Origin: Acidithiobacillus caldus ATCC 51756
Lineage (GTDB): Bacteria > Pseudomonadota > Gammaproteobacteria > Acidithiobacillales > Acidithiobacillaceae
Assembly (NCBI RefSeq): GCF_000175575.2
Contig: NZ_CP005986.1
Span: 2,242,615-2,306,614 of the forward strand
Length of the DNA stretch: 64,000 nt
Direction: 5' to 3'
Shown here: positions 45,403 through 54,858 of the stretch, in pieces
Numbering within the stretch: the first letter of the stretch is position 1
How the letters are laid out: the number at the start of each line of letters is the position of its first letter
The notes under the pieces: generated by a model
The model's input: only the letters and a program-made list of their open reading frames with translations
Databases searched by the model: none
Told to the model about the DNA's origin: nothing
Position numbers and translations under genes: made by a program

Positions 45403-45765
45403 ATGCGTGAAGAAATGCTCAAATCCATCCTCAGCGACCTCAACGGCTCGTCGGCCGATATCGAGGCCTCGGCAGTGATCTCCACCGACGGTCTGACCAT
45501 CGCCTCCCTGCTCGCCGCCAACATGGACGAGGATCGCGTCGGCGCCATGGCGGCAGCCATGCTCTCCCTGGGCGACCGTACCGCCGCGGAGCTGGCGCGG
45601 GGGGAACTGGAACAGGTCATGATCAAGGGCGACAACGGCTACGTCTTGCTCATCCACGCCGGCCACGATGCCGTCCTTACCGTCATCGCCCGCAAGGAGG
45701 CCAAGCTCGGCCTCGTCTTCCTGGACGCCAAGCGCGCCGCCGCGGGGATCGCCGAATTGCTCTGA
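45403..45765 (+). CDS. Roadblock/LC7-domain protein (MglB-like)
   Basis: A 120-aa single roadblock domain: [29 protein letters not shown], then [28 protein letters not shown] and [28 protein letters not shown]. Size and pattern are those of MglB-type GTPase-activating or co-regulating proteins. It closes the cluster, 38 bp after the previous gene and 67 bp before glyQ. Confidence 0.87.
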   Translation: MREEMLKSILSDLNGSSADIEASAVISTDGLTIASLLAANMDEDRVGAMAAAMLSLGDRTAAELARGELEQVMIKGDNGYVLLIHAGHDAVLTVIARKEAKLGLVFLDAKRAAAGIAELL

Positions 45766-45832
45766 GGCGCGCGACTTTCCAAAGCGCGGGCCCATGGGCC
45801 ATAATCGGCCCCATTCGCCGCATGGGGTGCTC

Positions 45833-46717
45833 ATGACCTTTCAGGAAATTCTCCGCCGACTGCAAGACTTCTGGGCCCGCCAGGGCTGCGTCATCCTGCA
45901 GCCGCTGGACATGCCCGTGGGTGCCGGAACCTTTCATCCGGCCACCTTCCTGCGTGCCATAGGGCCCGAGCCGTGGCGGGCGGCCTACGTCCAGCCCTCT
46001 CGTCGTCCGACGGACGGTCGTTACGGCGACAACCCCAACCGGCTTCAGCATTATTATCAGTTTCAGGCGGTCCTCAAGCCCAACCCAGAAGATCTCCAGG
46101 AGCTCTATTTGCAGTCTCTGGCAGAGCTCGGCATCGACCCCGCCCTACAGGACATCCGCTTCGTGGAGGACGACTGGGAGTCGCCAACCCTCGGGGCCTG
46201 GGGCCTGGGCTGGGAGGTCTGGCTGAACGGCATGGAGGTTACCCAGTTCACCTACTTTCAGCAGGTCGGCGGCCTGGAGTGTCGTCCGGTCATGGGTGAG
46301 GTCACCTACGGTGTGGAACGTCTGGCCATGTATTTGCAGGGCGTGGAGAGTGTCTACGACCTCACCTGGACGCCCGGGGTGAGCTACGGCGATGTCTACC
46401 ACCAGAATGAGGTGGAGCAATCGCGCTACAACTTTGAGCTGGCGCCCGTCGAAGATCTTTTTTACCGCTTCGATCGCAGCGAGGCGGACTGCCGCGCCCT
46501 GGTGGCGCAGCGTCTGCCCCTGCCTGCTTACGAGCGGGTGCTGGAGTGCTCGCATACGTTCAACCTGCTGGACGCCCGCCACGCCATCGCCGTCAACGAA
46601 CGCGCCCGATACATAGGGCGGGTGCGCAATCTGGCGCGTGCCGTCGCCGAAGTCTATGCCGACGCTCGGGCAGAACTGGGGCACCCCTTGCTGCGGAGGA
46701 CCCATGCGACCGTCTGA
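45833..46717 (+). CDS. glyQ: Glycyl-tRNA synthetase alpha subunit
   Basis: Class II aminoacyl-tRNA synthetase alpha chain, 294 aa. Start [19 protein letters not shown] is the conserved N-terminus. Motifs [13 protein letters not shown] and [19 protein letters not shown] are diagnostic. It overlaps glyS by 14 bp. Confidence 0.97.
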   Translation: MTFQEILRRLQDFWARQGCVILQPLDMPVGAGTFHPATFLRAIGPEPWRAAYVQPSRRPTDGRYGDNPNRLQHYYQFQAVLKPNPEDLQELYLQSLAELGIDPALQDIRFVEDDWESPTLGAWGLGWEVWLNGMEVTQFTYFQQVGGLECRPVMGEVTYGVERLAMYLQGVESVYDLTWTPGVSYGDVYHQNEVEQSRYNFELAPVEDLFYRFDRSEADCRALVAQRLPLPAYERVLECSHTFNLLDARHAIAVNERARYIGRVRNLARAVAEVYADARAELGHPLLRRTHATV

Positions 46718-48791
46718 GGACCTCCTCCTGGAAATCGGCTGCGAGGAATTACCCGCGCAGGAGCAACCCCGCCTGCTGCAGGCGGCGCCCGAGATTTTTC
46801 AGGGCCTTCTGGATGAGGCCGGGATCGCCTTTGGGGTCGTCCACGGCTTCGTGGGACCGCGCCGTCTGGCCCTCCTGGTGGAGGATCTGGCTCTGGAAAC
46901 CCAGGCCCGCGAAGAATGGCGCCGCGGCCCCAGCCTCGATCGTGCCTTCACCGCAGACGGTCAACCCAGCGCCGCCGCCCTGGGCTTCGCCCGTTCCTGT
47001 GGCGTCGCCCCCGACGCGCTCGAGGAGCTGGCCACGGACAAAGGACCGGTGTTGGCCTTTCGCGTCGTCACACCAGCGCAGAGCAGTGCGCGCCTGCTGC
47101 CCGGGATCGCCCAACGCTGGTTGCAAACGCTGCCCTTGCGCAAACGCATGCGCTGGGGCGAGCGTGATGACCGGTTTTCCCGTCCCGTGCGCTGGCTGGT
47201 CCTACGCCTGGGATCCCAGGTCCTGCCCTGGCAAAGCTTTGGTCTGGAAGCTGGTGCTGCCAGTCGCGGCCACCGCGTGCACCACCCCGAGGCGGTGCCC
47301 CTGCCCGTGCTGCGCGACTACCCGACCCTGCTCCGCGAGGCCAAGGTACGGGCAGACTGGCACGAACGGCGCCAGCATATTCTTCGGGAGTTGAGCTGCC
47401 TTGCCGAAAAGTTGGGAGCGCAGGCCCTGCTGGACGACGCCCTCGCCGATGAGATCACCGGACTCAATGAGTGGCCCGTTGCCCTGGCCGGCAGCTTCGA
47501 CCCCGATTATCTTCGGGTTCCCGAGGCCGTACTGCGCACGGTGATGGTACAGCACCAACGCTACGTGCCCCTGCGCGGTGGCGATGGTCGGCTGGCCCCG
47601 CACTACCTGTTCATCGCCAACATCGCCAGCCGTGATCCCCAGGTCGTCGTCCGGGGCAACGATCGCGTCCTGCGGGCGCGTCTGGCCGACGCCGCCTTCT
47701 TCTGGGATCAGGACCGGCGCCGGTCCCTCGCGAGTCGTCTGCCGGAGCTCGATGCCCTGCTCTTCCAGGATGGGCTCGGCAGCATGGCCGAGAAGAGCCA
47801 TCGCCTGGAGGCTCTGGCCCGCAGTCTGGCGGTAGCGTTTGGCCTCGATCCCCGGGCGGCAGCGCACGCGGCACGCCTGTGCAAGGCCGACCTGCTGACG
47901 GGCATGGTGGGCGAGTTCCCCGAGCTGCAGGGCATCATGGGCGGACATTATGCCCGTCACGACGGCGAGGACGAGGCCATCGCCACGGCCATAGCCGAAC
48001 AGTATCGTCCCGCCGGTCGCGATGATCCCCTGCCGGAGTCTCCTCTCGGGCGGATTCTGGCCCTTGCGGACAAGGCCGATACCTTGTGGGGATTCTTCGC
48101 CATCGGCCAGATCCCGAGCGGCGACCGCGACCCCTTCGGTCTGCGCCGGGCGGCACTGGGGATACTGCGTATCGCCCTGGAGGGCAGCGGGCTGTCGCTA
48201 CGCCAACTTCTGCGGGCGGCTGCCGATGGCTATGGGGCGTCCCTCCACCTTGCCGATCCCGAAGCGGTAACGGAGTCGGCGTGGGCCTTCGTGCAGGAAC
48301 GTCTGCGGGTACTGCTGCGCGACGAGGGTTTCGCCGCCGACCAGATTCAGGCCGTCCTCGCCGTTGCCGGCGACGATCCCATCGCCGCCCGGCGGCGCCT
48401 CGAGAGCCTTGCCGAATTCCTGCGCCTGCACGAGTCCGCCGATGCCCTCGCGGCCTTGATCAAGCGCATCAACAACCTCTTGCGCAAGGAAGATCTTGGC
48501 AGCCTGCCGCAGTGCAACCCCGATCGTCTTCAGGAGCCGGCCGAGATTGCCCTGTGGCGCGAGTATTCGGCACTGCAGGAGGCGCTGATCCCTCTGCTTG
48601 CCGCCGGGGATTTTGCCGCCAGCCTGGACCTGCTGGCCGGTCTGCGGTCGGCGGTGGACCGTTTCTTCCAGGAGATCCTCGTCCTCTGTGAGGATGCCCG
48701 CCTGCGCGCCAATCGTCTGGCCCTGCTCGCGCAGATCCAGAAAAGCTTCCTACAGATCGCCGATTTCTCCCTGTTGCAGGGCCGTTCGTGA
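46704..48791 (+). CDS. glyS: Glycyl-tRNA synthetase beta subunit
   Basis: The beta chain, 695 aa, normal length. Start ATG 46704 with GGAGG upstream gives [18 protein letters not shown], the conserved opening. Segments VQHQRYVPL and [14 protein letters not shown] are family landmarks, with the HD-like domain around LEGLARSLA. It overlaps gmhB by 4 bp. Confidence 0.97.
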   Translation: MRPSEDLLLEIGCEELPAQEQPRLLQAAPEIFQGLLDEAGIAFGVVHGFVGPRRLALLVEDLALETQAREEWRRGPSLDRAFTADGQPSAAALGFARSCGVAPDALEELATDKGPVLAFRVVTPAQSSARLLPGIAQRWLQTLPLRKRMRWGERDDRFSRPVRWLVLRLGSQVLPWQSFGLEAGAASRGHRVHHPEAVPLPVLRDYPTLLREAKVRADWHERRQHILRELSCLAEKLGAQALLDDALADEITGLNEWPVALAGSFDPDYLRVPEAVLRTVMVQHQRYVPLRGGDGRLAPHYLFIANIASRDPQVVVRGNDRVLRARLADAAFFWDQDRRRSLASRLPELDALLFQDGLGSMAEKSHRLEALARSLAVAFGLDPRAAAHAARLCKADLLTGMVGEFPELQGIMGGHYARHDGEDEAIATAIAEQYRPAGRDDPLPESPLGRILALADKADTLWGFFAIGQIPSGDRDPFGLRRAALGILRIALEGSGLSLRQLLRAAADGYGASLHLADPEAVTESAWAFVQERLRVLLRDEGFAADQIQAVLAVAGDDPIAARRRLESLAEFLRLHESADALAALIKRINNLLRKEDLGSLPQCNPDRLQEPAEIALWREYSALQEALIPLLAAGDFAASLDLLAGLRSAVDRFFQEILVLCEDARLRANRLALLAQIQKSFLQIADFSLLQGRS

Positions 48792-49324
48792 GTCAGCTCA
48801 TCGTCCTCGATCGCGACGGCGTCATCAACGAGGACAGCGACGCCTACATCAAATCGCCGGCGGAGTGGCGTCCCATACCCGGCAGCCTCGAGGCCATCGC
48901 CCGCCTCAAGCGTGCCGGCTACCTGGTAGCCGTCGCCAGCAATCAGTCGGGCATCGGTCGGCGACTCTTCGACATCCGTGCCCTCAATGCCATTCACGCC
49001 CGCATGCGACGTGAACTGGCTGCGGTGGGAGGGCGCATAGACGCCATCTTCTATTGTCCCCACCACCCCGAAGCCGGCTGCAGCTGCCGCAAGCCCCTGC
49101 CGGGACTTTTTCTGGAAATTGCCGAGCGCTTCCAGATCTCGCTGAGTCAGGTGCCCGCTGTGGGCGACAGCCTGCGCGATCTGCACGCCGCCCGCGCCGC
49201 CGGGGCCCGTCCCCTGCTGGTCCTTACGGGCAAGGGGCAAGGGGCCCGGAGCGAGGCCGAGGCCATGGGCGTACCCGTGTATGCCAATCTTGCCGAGGCC
49301 GTCGAGTCGATCCTCGGGCACTGA
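48788..49324 (+). CDS. gmhB: D-glycero-beta-D-manno-heptose-1,7-bisphosphate 7-phosphatase
   Basis: HAD-family phosphatase of the LPS heptose pathway, 178 aa, GTG start coupled to glyS. Motifs: LDRDGVINEDSDAYIKSP (nucleophile Asp), SNQSGIGR, and the zinc loop CPHHPEAGCSCRKP; also GDSLRDLHAA. Confidence 0.95.
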   Translation: MSQLIVLDRDGVINEDSDAYIKSPAEWRPIPGSLEAIARLKRAGYLVAVASNQSGIGRRLFDIRALNAIHARMRRELAAVGGRIDAIFYCPHHPEAGCSCRKPLPGLFLEIAERFQISLSQVPAVGDSLRDLHAARAAGARPLLVLTGKGQGARSEAEAMGVPVYANLAEAVESILGH

Positions 49325-49341
49325 GCGCCGTGGGCCTGTCC

Positions 49342-50109
49342 ATGGTGCTGCGCAGCACACTCTTTTATGTCGGGTTTACCCTCTGGACCCTGGCCTATGC
49401 GCCCCTGACGCCACTCGCCTGGCTGCTTCTGAGCCGAACCCAGCGCATTGCCTTCTGTGGTCTCTGGGCTCGGGTTGGGGCTCGCTGGTTATCCTGGAGC
49501 TGCGGCATCGGCGTCGACGTCCAAGGTGAGGCGCCCGCCCGGGATCGTCCGGTGGTACTCGTCTGCAATCACCAGTCGGCCCTGGAAACCCTGTTGTTGT
49601 GGCGCTATTTTCCGCGCATGGCGGTGGTCCTCAAGGCGGAGCTCCTGCGCCTGCCCGTGATCGGCTGGGCCCTGCCCCTGGCCTGGCCCATCGCCATCCA
49701 GCGCGAGGCCGGGCGCAAGGCTCTGGAGCAGGTCCTCAGCGAGGGCCGCAAACGCCTGGAAGCAGGACTGCCCGTACTCATCTTTCCCGAGGGTACCCGC
49801 CAGGCCTGTGGCGAGGTGGGCCGCTTCCACCAGAGCGCGGTCCAGCTTGCCCGGACCTGCGGCGTGCCCATTCAGACCATCGCCCTCAACAGCGGTTGCT
49901 TCTGGCCCAAGGGACAGTGGCGCAAGTATCCCGGCACGGTCCGGCTGGAGTTTGGCCCCGTCGTGCCCGTGAGCGACTCCAACGCCCGTTTCACGGCACT
50001 GCTGGAGGCACGCATTCGCAGCACCGTGGAGGCTATGCCGCGCGGCCCCGGCTTTCCAGTTGCAGATGCATCCAGGCCGCCACGGCGGCGGCGACATCCA
50101 CCCCAGTAG
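49342..50109 (+). CDS. plsC: 1-acyl-sn-glycerol-3-phosphate acyltransferase
   Basis: A membrane acyltransferase of 255 aa with a hydrophobic N-terminal segment. The acyltransferase motif is NHQSALET, HX4E rather than the usual HX4D, as in several proteobacterial PlsC. FPEGTRQ is present. A GTG at 49330 is an alternative start. Its 3' end overlaps the convergent rimK-like gene by 77 bp. Confidence 0.9.
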   Translation: MVLRSTLFYVGFTLWTLAYAPLTPLAWLLLSRTQRIAFCGLWARVGARWLSWSCGIGVDVQGEAPARDRPVVLVCNHQSALETLLLWRYFPRMAVVLKAELLRLPVIGWALPLAWPIAIQREAGRKALEQVLSEGRKRLEAGLPVLIFPEGTRQACGEVGRFHQSAVQLARTCGVPIQTIALNSGCFWPKGQWRKYPGTVRLEFGPVVPVSDSNARFTALLEARIRSTVEAMPRGPGFPVADASRPPRRRRHPPQ

Positions 50110-50938
50110 CTTTCTCGATGCCCTCGAGGCTCGGTACCGGGTTCACCTCCAGTACCCGCAGACTACCGTCAGCGGCACGCATCAGATCCACGCCGGCAAA
50201 GTCGAGATCCAGGGCGGCGCTGGCACGCCGGGAGAGCTCCTGTACCTGCGCGTCCAGAACCCCCAGATCCCAGGCGCGCGCCTGACCGCCGCAGTGGAGG
50301 TTACTGCGGAAGTCCTGCGCAGACGCCCGGCGCTCCATGGCGGCCAATACCCGATCGCCCAGGACGATGACCCGCAGATCGCTGCGCCCCGGCAGGAACT
50401 CCTGCACCATGGCCTCGTGCTGCAGGTGCAACAGGGTATCCAGGAGCGCGCTGGCCACCTCTCGCGACTCCGCGAGGTTTACTCCAACCCCCTGCGAACC
50501 CGACAGGAGCTTTACGACCACCGGCGGCGCTAGGGTATCGAGCAGCGCTTCCTTCTGGCTGGCGTGGGCAAAATAGGCGGTTCTGGGCACCGGTAGACCA
50601 GCCGCCTGCAGGATCTGCAGAGAGCCGAACTTGTCCCGGGCCGCCAGCAGGGCATCGGCATCGTTCAGACAGTACCTGCCCTGGGCCGCAAAATGGCGGA
50701 GAATGCGCGCGCCGAGCTGCGTCAGGGGACTGCCTACCCGCGGCAGGACCGCTGCCACCTCGACCACGCCGACGTCGCGGTGGCGCCAGGTAAATTCCCC
50801 ATCGAGACCAAGGATGAACTCCTCGGGGGCGAGTCGGAGCACCGCAAAACCACGGTCCTCCAGGGCCTGCTGCAGCCGCCGCGTCGAGTACAGCTCCGGC
50901 TGACGCGACAGCAGCGCGACGGTATCCACCCCGCTCAC
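50033..50938 (-). CDS. RimK-family ATP-grasp ligase
   Basis: An ATP-grasp enzyme of 301 aa. ARDKFGSLQILQAAGLPVP, PPVVVKLLSGSQGVGVNL, VQEFLPG.SDLRVIVLGD and the metal site VLEVNPVPSLEGIE are typical. Family members add glutamate to ribosomal S6 or make other peptide or cofactor bonds. The substrate is unknown. It overlaps the upstream small gene by 4 bp, so the two are probably co-translated. Confidence 0.85.
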   Translation of the reverse strand: MSGVDTVALLSRQPELYSTRRLQQALEDRGFAVLRLAPEEFILGLDGEFTWRHRDVGVVEVAAVLPRVGSPLTQLGARILRHFAAQGRYCLNDADALLAARDKFGSLQILQAAGLPVPRTAYFAHASQKEALLDTLAPPVVVKLLSGSQGVGVNLAESREVASALLDTLLHLQHEAMVQEFLPGRSDLRVIVLGDRVLAAMERRASAQDFRSNLHCGGQARAWDLGVLDAQVQELSRRASAALDLDFAGVDLMRAADGSLRVLEVNPVPSLEGIEKATGVDVAAAVAAWMHLQLESRGRAA

Positions 50939-51249
50939 GCAGAAGGACTGGGAGCCGCACGAAAGCGTAGCAGCGGCAACTCACCGTGGGCGATGGAACG
51001 ACGAATGAAGGCCGCTCGACCAGGCTCTCGTCGCTCCAAGGCTGCCTCTCCCTCCGCGGCGCAGCCCAGCAGAGCGCTGAACAACACCTCCAGCTCCAGC
51101 GCATCCACCCGCAAGGACTCCGGCTCAAGCCCCGGACTGCGCCAAAAGAGATTGCTCGCCCAGCCCTTGGCGCGGATGGCGGGCTCCGCGTACCAGCGGG
51201 CACAGCGATGCGCTATGGCGGCAAAATCGGCGGGATCCTCGATGGCCAT
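50935..51249 (-). CDS. Small protein of unknown function, paralogue of 52920-53216
   Basis: A 104-aa protein; ATG 51249 follows an AGG-type site, better than the open frame upstream, which runs into the promoter of hdrB1 copy 2. The C-terminal half (VDALELEVLFSALL, then EPGRAAFIRR and PLLR) aligns with the gene at 52920-53216. No domain is recognised. It overlaps the rimK-like gene by 4 bp. Confidence 0.75.
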   Translation of the reverse strand: MAIEDPADFAAIAHRCARWYAEPAIRAKGWASNLFWRSPGLEPESLRVDALELEVLFSALLGCAAEGEAALERREPGRAAFIRRSIAHGELPLLRFRAAPSPSA

Positions 51250-51298
51250 GGACGTACCTCGTGCGTATGCAGACGTGGACGAGCATAGAGCATTGGGT

Positions 51299-51327
51299 TT
51301 GGCAAGGGAACATAAGTGGAGCATAAT
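51299..51327 (+). promoter_or_regulatory. Sigma70-like promoter of the second hdrB1
   Basis: TTGGCA (51299-51304), 17-bp spacer and CATAAT (51322-51327), near consensus. It lies 75 bp before the second hdrB1 ATG, outside the duplicated block, and so gives this copy independent expression. Confidence 0.7.
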
Positions 51328-51387
51328 GATCAACTATAAAAAGGACAGAGCAACCGGTAACGACGATTGGCGACCCGCGGGGTCAGC

Positions 51388-52738
51388 AAGGAGTGACGGA
51401 TATGAGTGAGAACACGACGCAGCAAGGGGTGGCTGGGCACGGTGCCTTTTTTCAGGATACGAATCTGAAGGCCGAGGAGGCCGAGGCGGCGACGGCCTGG
51501 GTGCGCAGTCACGTGGACCGGCGCACGGTGGATCTGGGCGAGCGCATGGACGACATCCGTGAGCACATGTGGGAGTTGGAGAAGGAGGGCGAGATCATCG
51601 TCCACCGCATCACCGATGCCCACAAGCCCGTGGAGGTGGAGACCCTTTTCGGCTGGAAGAAGCGCATTCCCACCAACCAGCTCTGGCACCACAAGAGCTG
51701 TGGGCAGTGCGGTAACATCCCGGGCTACCCCACGAGCCTCATGTGGTTCATGAACAAGTTCGGCATCGACTACCTCGACGAGACCGATCAGACCTCCTGT
51801 ACCGCCTGGAACTACCACGGTTCCGGCATCGGCAATGTCGAGTCCCTGGCGGCGGTCTTTTTGCGCAACTTCCATCAGGCCTACGTCTCGGGCAAGCAGC
51901 ACGGCTTCGAGAACGGCCACTTCTACCCGCTGGTGCACTGCGGCACCTCCTTTGGCAACTACAAGGAGATTCGCAAGTACCTCATCGAATCCGCCGAACT
52001 GCGCGAGAAGGTCAAGAAGATCCTCGGCAAGCTCGGGCGTCTGGTCGACGGCAAGATCGTCATCCCCGAGGAAGTGGTGCACTACAGCGAGTGGCTGCAC
52101 GTCATGCGCAATCGCATTGCCAGTGAGTTGCAGACCATCGACATGAGCAACATCCGGGTGACGGTGCACGCCGCTTGCCATTACTACAAGATGGTGCACG
52201 AAGACGCGGTCTACGATAACACCGTTTTGGGTGGCAACCGCACGGCGGTGGGCACCTCCGTGGCCCAGGCCCTGGGGGCGCAGGTCATCGACTACTCCAC
52301 CTGGTACGACTGCTGCGGCTTTGGTTTCCGCCACATCATTTCCGAGCGCGAGTTTACCCGCAGCTTCACCATGAACCGCAAGATCAAGGTGGCGCGGGAG
52401 GAGGCCAAGGCGGACGTGATGATTGGCATCGACACGGGCTGCATCACCACCATGGACAAGAACCAGTGGATCGGCAAGGCGCACGACATGAACTACTCCG
52501 TGCCCATCATTGCCGACGTGCAGTTGGCGGCTCTGGCCTGCGGTGCCGATCCCTTCAAGATCGTGCAGCTGCAGTGGCACGCCTCGCCCTGCGAAGACTT
52601 GGTGGAAAAGATGGGCATCAGCTGGGACAAGGCCAAGGCCGACTTCCAGGAATACTTGAAGCAGGTGGAAGCGGGCAACGTGGAGTACCTCTACAACCCC
52701 GAACTCGCCACCAATCAGCACATCAATATGAAGACGGG
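51388..52738 (+). repeat. hdrB1 duplication, copy 2
   Basis: A 1351-bp block nearly identical to 10699-12049, running from the ribosome site AAGGAG to two codons before the stop. No transposase, direct target repeat or integrase is visible at the edges. Confidence 0.9.
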
Positions 52739-52745
52739 TTCCTGA
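51402..52745 (+). CDS. hdrB1: Second HdrB1 (orphan sHdr subunit)
   Basis: A 447-aa duplicate of HdrB1. All cysteine motifs seen in copy 1 are retained (KSCGQCGN, HAACHYYKM, YDCCGFGFRH, GCITTMDKN). Only conservative protein changes are visible: Glu for Asp near residue 49, Val for Ile in DAVYDNT, and a terminal Ser for Ala. The DNA has several synonymous changes. It stands alone, without hdrC or hdrA, with its own promoter and terminator, so it can raise HdrB1 dosage or serve a different partner. An intact gene, not a pseudogene. Confidence 0.93.
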   Translation: MSENTTQQGVAGHGAFFQDTNLKAEEAEAATAWVRSHVDRRTVDLGERMDDIREHMWELEKEGEIIVHRITDAHKPVEVETLFGWKKRIPTNQLWHHKSCGQCGNIPGYPTSLMWFMNKFGIDYLDETDQTSCTAWNYHGSGIGNVESLAAVFLRNFHQAYVSGKQHGFENGHFYPLVHCGTSFGNYKEIRKYLIESAELREKVKKILGKLGRLVDGKIVIPEEVVHYSEWLHVMRNRIASELQTIDMSNIRVTVHAACHYYKMVHEDAVYDNTVLGGNRTAVGTSVAQALGAQVIDYSTWYDCCGFGFRHIISEREFTRSFTMNRKIKVAREEAKADVMIGIDTGCITTMDKNQWIGKAHDMNYSVPIIADVQLAALACGADPFKIVQLQWHASPCEDLVEKMGISWDKAKADFQEYLKQVEAGNVEYLYNPELATNQHINMKTGS

Positions 52746-52764
52746 GCTCCAGTACCCCGGGAAG

Positions 52765-52791
52765 AGCCCCGCCCCCGGCGGGGCTTTTTTT
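52765..52791 (+). terminator. Rho-independent terminator after hdrB1 copy 2
   Basis: A perfect 9-bp stem AGCCCCGCC / GGCGGGGCT (52765-52785, loop CCC) is followed by a T run to 52791. It ends the monocistronic hdrB1 transcript. Confidence 0.92.
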
Positions 52792-52919
52792 GTGCGCAAA
52801 CGAGCTTATTGCGCCATGGAAAGCTTCAATGACCGAAAAACTCCCAGGGCACGGACTTTTTCAGGTATGCTCCAGCAGGTGTCGTTCAAGACCATTCCGA
52901 GACCAGAAGGAGAAGTATC

Positions 52920-53216
52920 GTGGATCATCAGGAACTCAACAAACGGTGTGTGGAACTCTTCCAGAATGCCAACGTCCGTCGGCGGATGTGGGATGCCCGG
53001 ATGTTCTGGCGAGTCGGAGACCGCATGAATCCCACCCCCGAGGAGTTGACCCAGCCGAAGGTCGATCCCTGCGAGCTGGAGGTCATGCTGGCCACCGCCG
53101 CCCTGACGGAATCTCAGTGTGCCCCTGAGTTGGACAAGAAGGAGCCCGGCCGTGCCGCCTTCATCCAGAGGCAGGTGCGCGAGGGCATGCGGCCGCTGCT
53201 GCGCCCGGCTCAGTGA
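52920..53216 (+). CDS. Small protein of unknown function, paralogue of 50935-51249
   Basis: A 98-aa protein with GTG start at 52920, GGAG 8 nt upstream. It shares with 50935-51249 the segments ELEVM..A and EPGRAAFIQR, and PLLR at the end, plus an FW near residue 30. It has three cysteines. Function unknown. The two paralogues flank the duplicated hdrB1. Confidence 0.75.
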   Translation: MDHQELNKRCVELFQNANVRRRMWDARMFWRVGDRMNPTPEELTQPKVDPCELEVMLATAALTESQCAPELDKKEPGRAAFIQRQVREGMRPLLRPAQ

Positions 53217-53791
53217 AGCACGGGGGCGGGGCCTCGGTTTGCGGACGGCGGCGGCGCCGCCAGTAGGGGTTGGATGCGCCGCTCCCAGGATGCGAAGCTC
53301 GCCTCGCCCACCTGCCGGTAGACGATTTTACCCTCTCGATTCACCAAAAAGGTGGTGGGCGTCAGATTGACCTCACCAAAGGCCCGAGCCGCTTGGCCCT
53401 GGGCATCGAATAGGAGCGGATACGGTACGTTGTAGTAGGCGGCCACCGTCCGTTCGCCTGCAACGCTGTCACTGGGCAGACCAATACCGACCACCTGCAA
53501 TCCTTCCTTGCCATAGACCTGCTGCAGGCGGATCAACTCCGGCAGTTCGGCGATGCAACCGGGGCAATCGCTGGCCCAGAAATTCACCAAAAGTACGTGA
53601 CCGCGGTAGTGGTCAAGGTCCACCCGCCGCTCACCGAGATCAGACAACGCCAGGCTCGGCATGGTCATGCGCAGCCTTCCGCCGGAATCCTGTGGCCACC
53701 AGAGCCAAGCCGCAAAGCCCAGCAAGGCCAGCAGTGCGAGTCCGCTGAGAACCAGGCCCAGACGATTGGTTACCGTTGCCGTTTGGTTCAT
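53210..53791 (-). CDS. TlpA/ResA-like membrane-anchored thioredoxin
   Basis: A 193-aa protein with an N-terminal transmembrane helix (about 10-33) and a periplasmic thioredoxin fold with CPGC in FWASDCPGCIAELPELI. PTTFLVNREGKI carries the cis-Pro loop. It is likely a thiol reductase for cytochrome c maturation or another periplasmic redox task. It overlaps the convergent small gene by 7 bp and phhB by 4 bp. Confidence 0.88.
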   Translation of the reverse strand: MNQTATVTNRLGLVLSGLALLALLGFAAWLWWPQDSGGRLRMTMPSLALSDLGERRVDLDHYRGHVLLVNFWASDCPGCIAELPELIRLQQVYGKEGLQVVGIGLPSDSVAGERTVAAYYNVPYPLLFDAQGQAARAFGEVNLTPTTFLVNREGKIVYRQVGEASFASWERRIQPLLAAPPPSANRGPAPVLH

Positions 53792-54126
53792 GCGATCAGG
53801 GCGTCCACCGCCTGGGCGCAGAGGATGTCGTTCTCCGTAACCCCGCCCACCGAATGGGTCTGAAAACGTACCAGCACGTAGTCGTAACCCACCTGCAGAT
53901 CGGGATGATGGTCCTCACGCGCCGCAATCCAGGCGATGGCGTTGACGAAGGCCATGCTTTCGTAAAAGTTGCGAAAACGGAAACGGCGCTCAATGCCCGC
54001 ATCCTTTACCTGCCAATCGGTCAGTGCCGCCAGGGATTGGGTCAAGGCCTCTGGCGACAGGGCCGACACCCCGCCCTCGCAGGCCGCACACCGTCCCGGA
54101 CGCAGATCGCTCGGTCTTCTTTCCAT
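53788..54126 (-). CDS. phhB: Pterin-4a-carbinolamine dehydratase
   Basis: A 112-aa PCD/DCoH-family protein with the conserved DHHPDLQVGYDYVLVRFQTHSVGGVTENDI. The unusual N-terminus has a CAACEGG motif. ATG 54126 has GGGGGAGA upstream. No phenylalanine hydroxylase is nearby; a moonlighting role in molybdopterin or thiol chemistry has been suggested for such orphans, but is not shown here. Confidence 0.92.
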   Translation of the reverse strand: MERRPSDLRPGRCAACEGGVSALSPEALTQSLAALTDWQVKDAGIERRFRFRNFYESMAFVNAIAWIAAREDHHPDLQVGYDYVLVRFQTHSVGGVTENDILCAQAVDALIA

Positions 54127-54204
54127 CGCTTGGTCTCCCCCATTCACGCTCCCATGCTATCCTAAACCCGTTTGCACGGAAGACCAAAAGTTTTCGGAGG
54201 TGCC

Positions 54205-54858
54205 ATGGCCGGCAAAAATCCCCAGCTTCTCACTACGCCCGATGGCAGCGACCACGTCTTACTGCACTCGTGCTGCGCGCCCTGCGCGGGGCCCATCATG
54301 GACGATATTCTTGGCGCGGGCATCCGTTTTACCGTACTTTTTTACAACCCCAACATCCACCCCAAAGCGGAATACACCCTGCGCAAGGAAGAAAACATCC
54401 GTTATGCGCAAAAACTCGGGGTAGACTTCATCGATCTGGATTACGACAAGGACCGCTGGTTCGAACGGGTCCGCGGCCTCGAGTGGGAGCCAGAACGCGG
54501 TGCCCGCTGCACGGCCTGTTTCGACATGCGCTTCGAGCGCTCAGCGCTATTCGCCGTGGAACATGGTTTTACGGTTTTCACCAGCACCCTGGGCATCTCC
54601 CGCTGGAAGGACATGAACCAGATCAACGCCTGCGGCCACCGCGCGGCGCAACGCTACCCCAATCTCCATTACTGGGACTACAACTGGCGCAAGCAAGGTG
54701 GCAGCCAGAGGATGATCGAGATCGCCAAGGCCGAGCAATTCTATCAGCAGGAATACTGCGGTTGCGTCTACTCCCTGCGCGACAGCAACCGCCACCGTCT
54801 GGCCCAAGGACGGGGCAAGATCGTCCGCGGGGTAAAGTTCTACGGTCGCGAGTCCTGA
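54205..54858 (+). CDS. queH: Epoxyqueuosine reductase QueH
   Basis: The DUF208 enzyme for the last step of queuosine tRNA modification, 217 aa. Cysteine motifs HSCCAPC (C23, C24, C27), CTACFDMR and YCGCVYS are complete. ATG 54205 with CGGAGG 4 nt upstream. The 3' end overlaps the convergent gene at 54840 by 19 bp. Confidence 0.93.
   Translation: MAGKNPQLLTTPDGSDHVLLHSCCAPCAGPIMDDILGAGIRFTVLFYNPNIHPKAEYTLRKEENIRYAQKLGVDFIDLDYDKDRWFERVRGLEWEPERGARCTACFDMRFERSALFAVEHGFTVFTSTLGISRWKDMNQINACGHRAAQRYPNLHYWDYNWRKQGGSQRMIEIAKAEQFYQQEYCGCVYSLRDSNRHRLAQGRGKIVRGVKFYGRES

Noticed and set aside
51250-52920. Mobile element carrying hdrB1 copy 2
   Set aside because: No transposase, terminal inverted repeats or target duplication are visible at the edges of the repeat.
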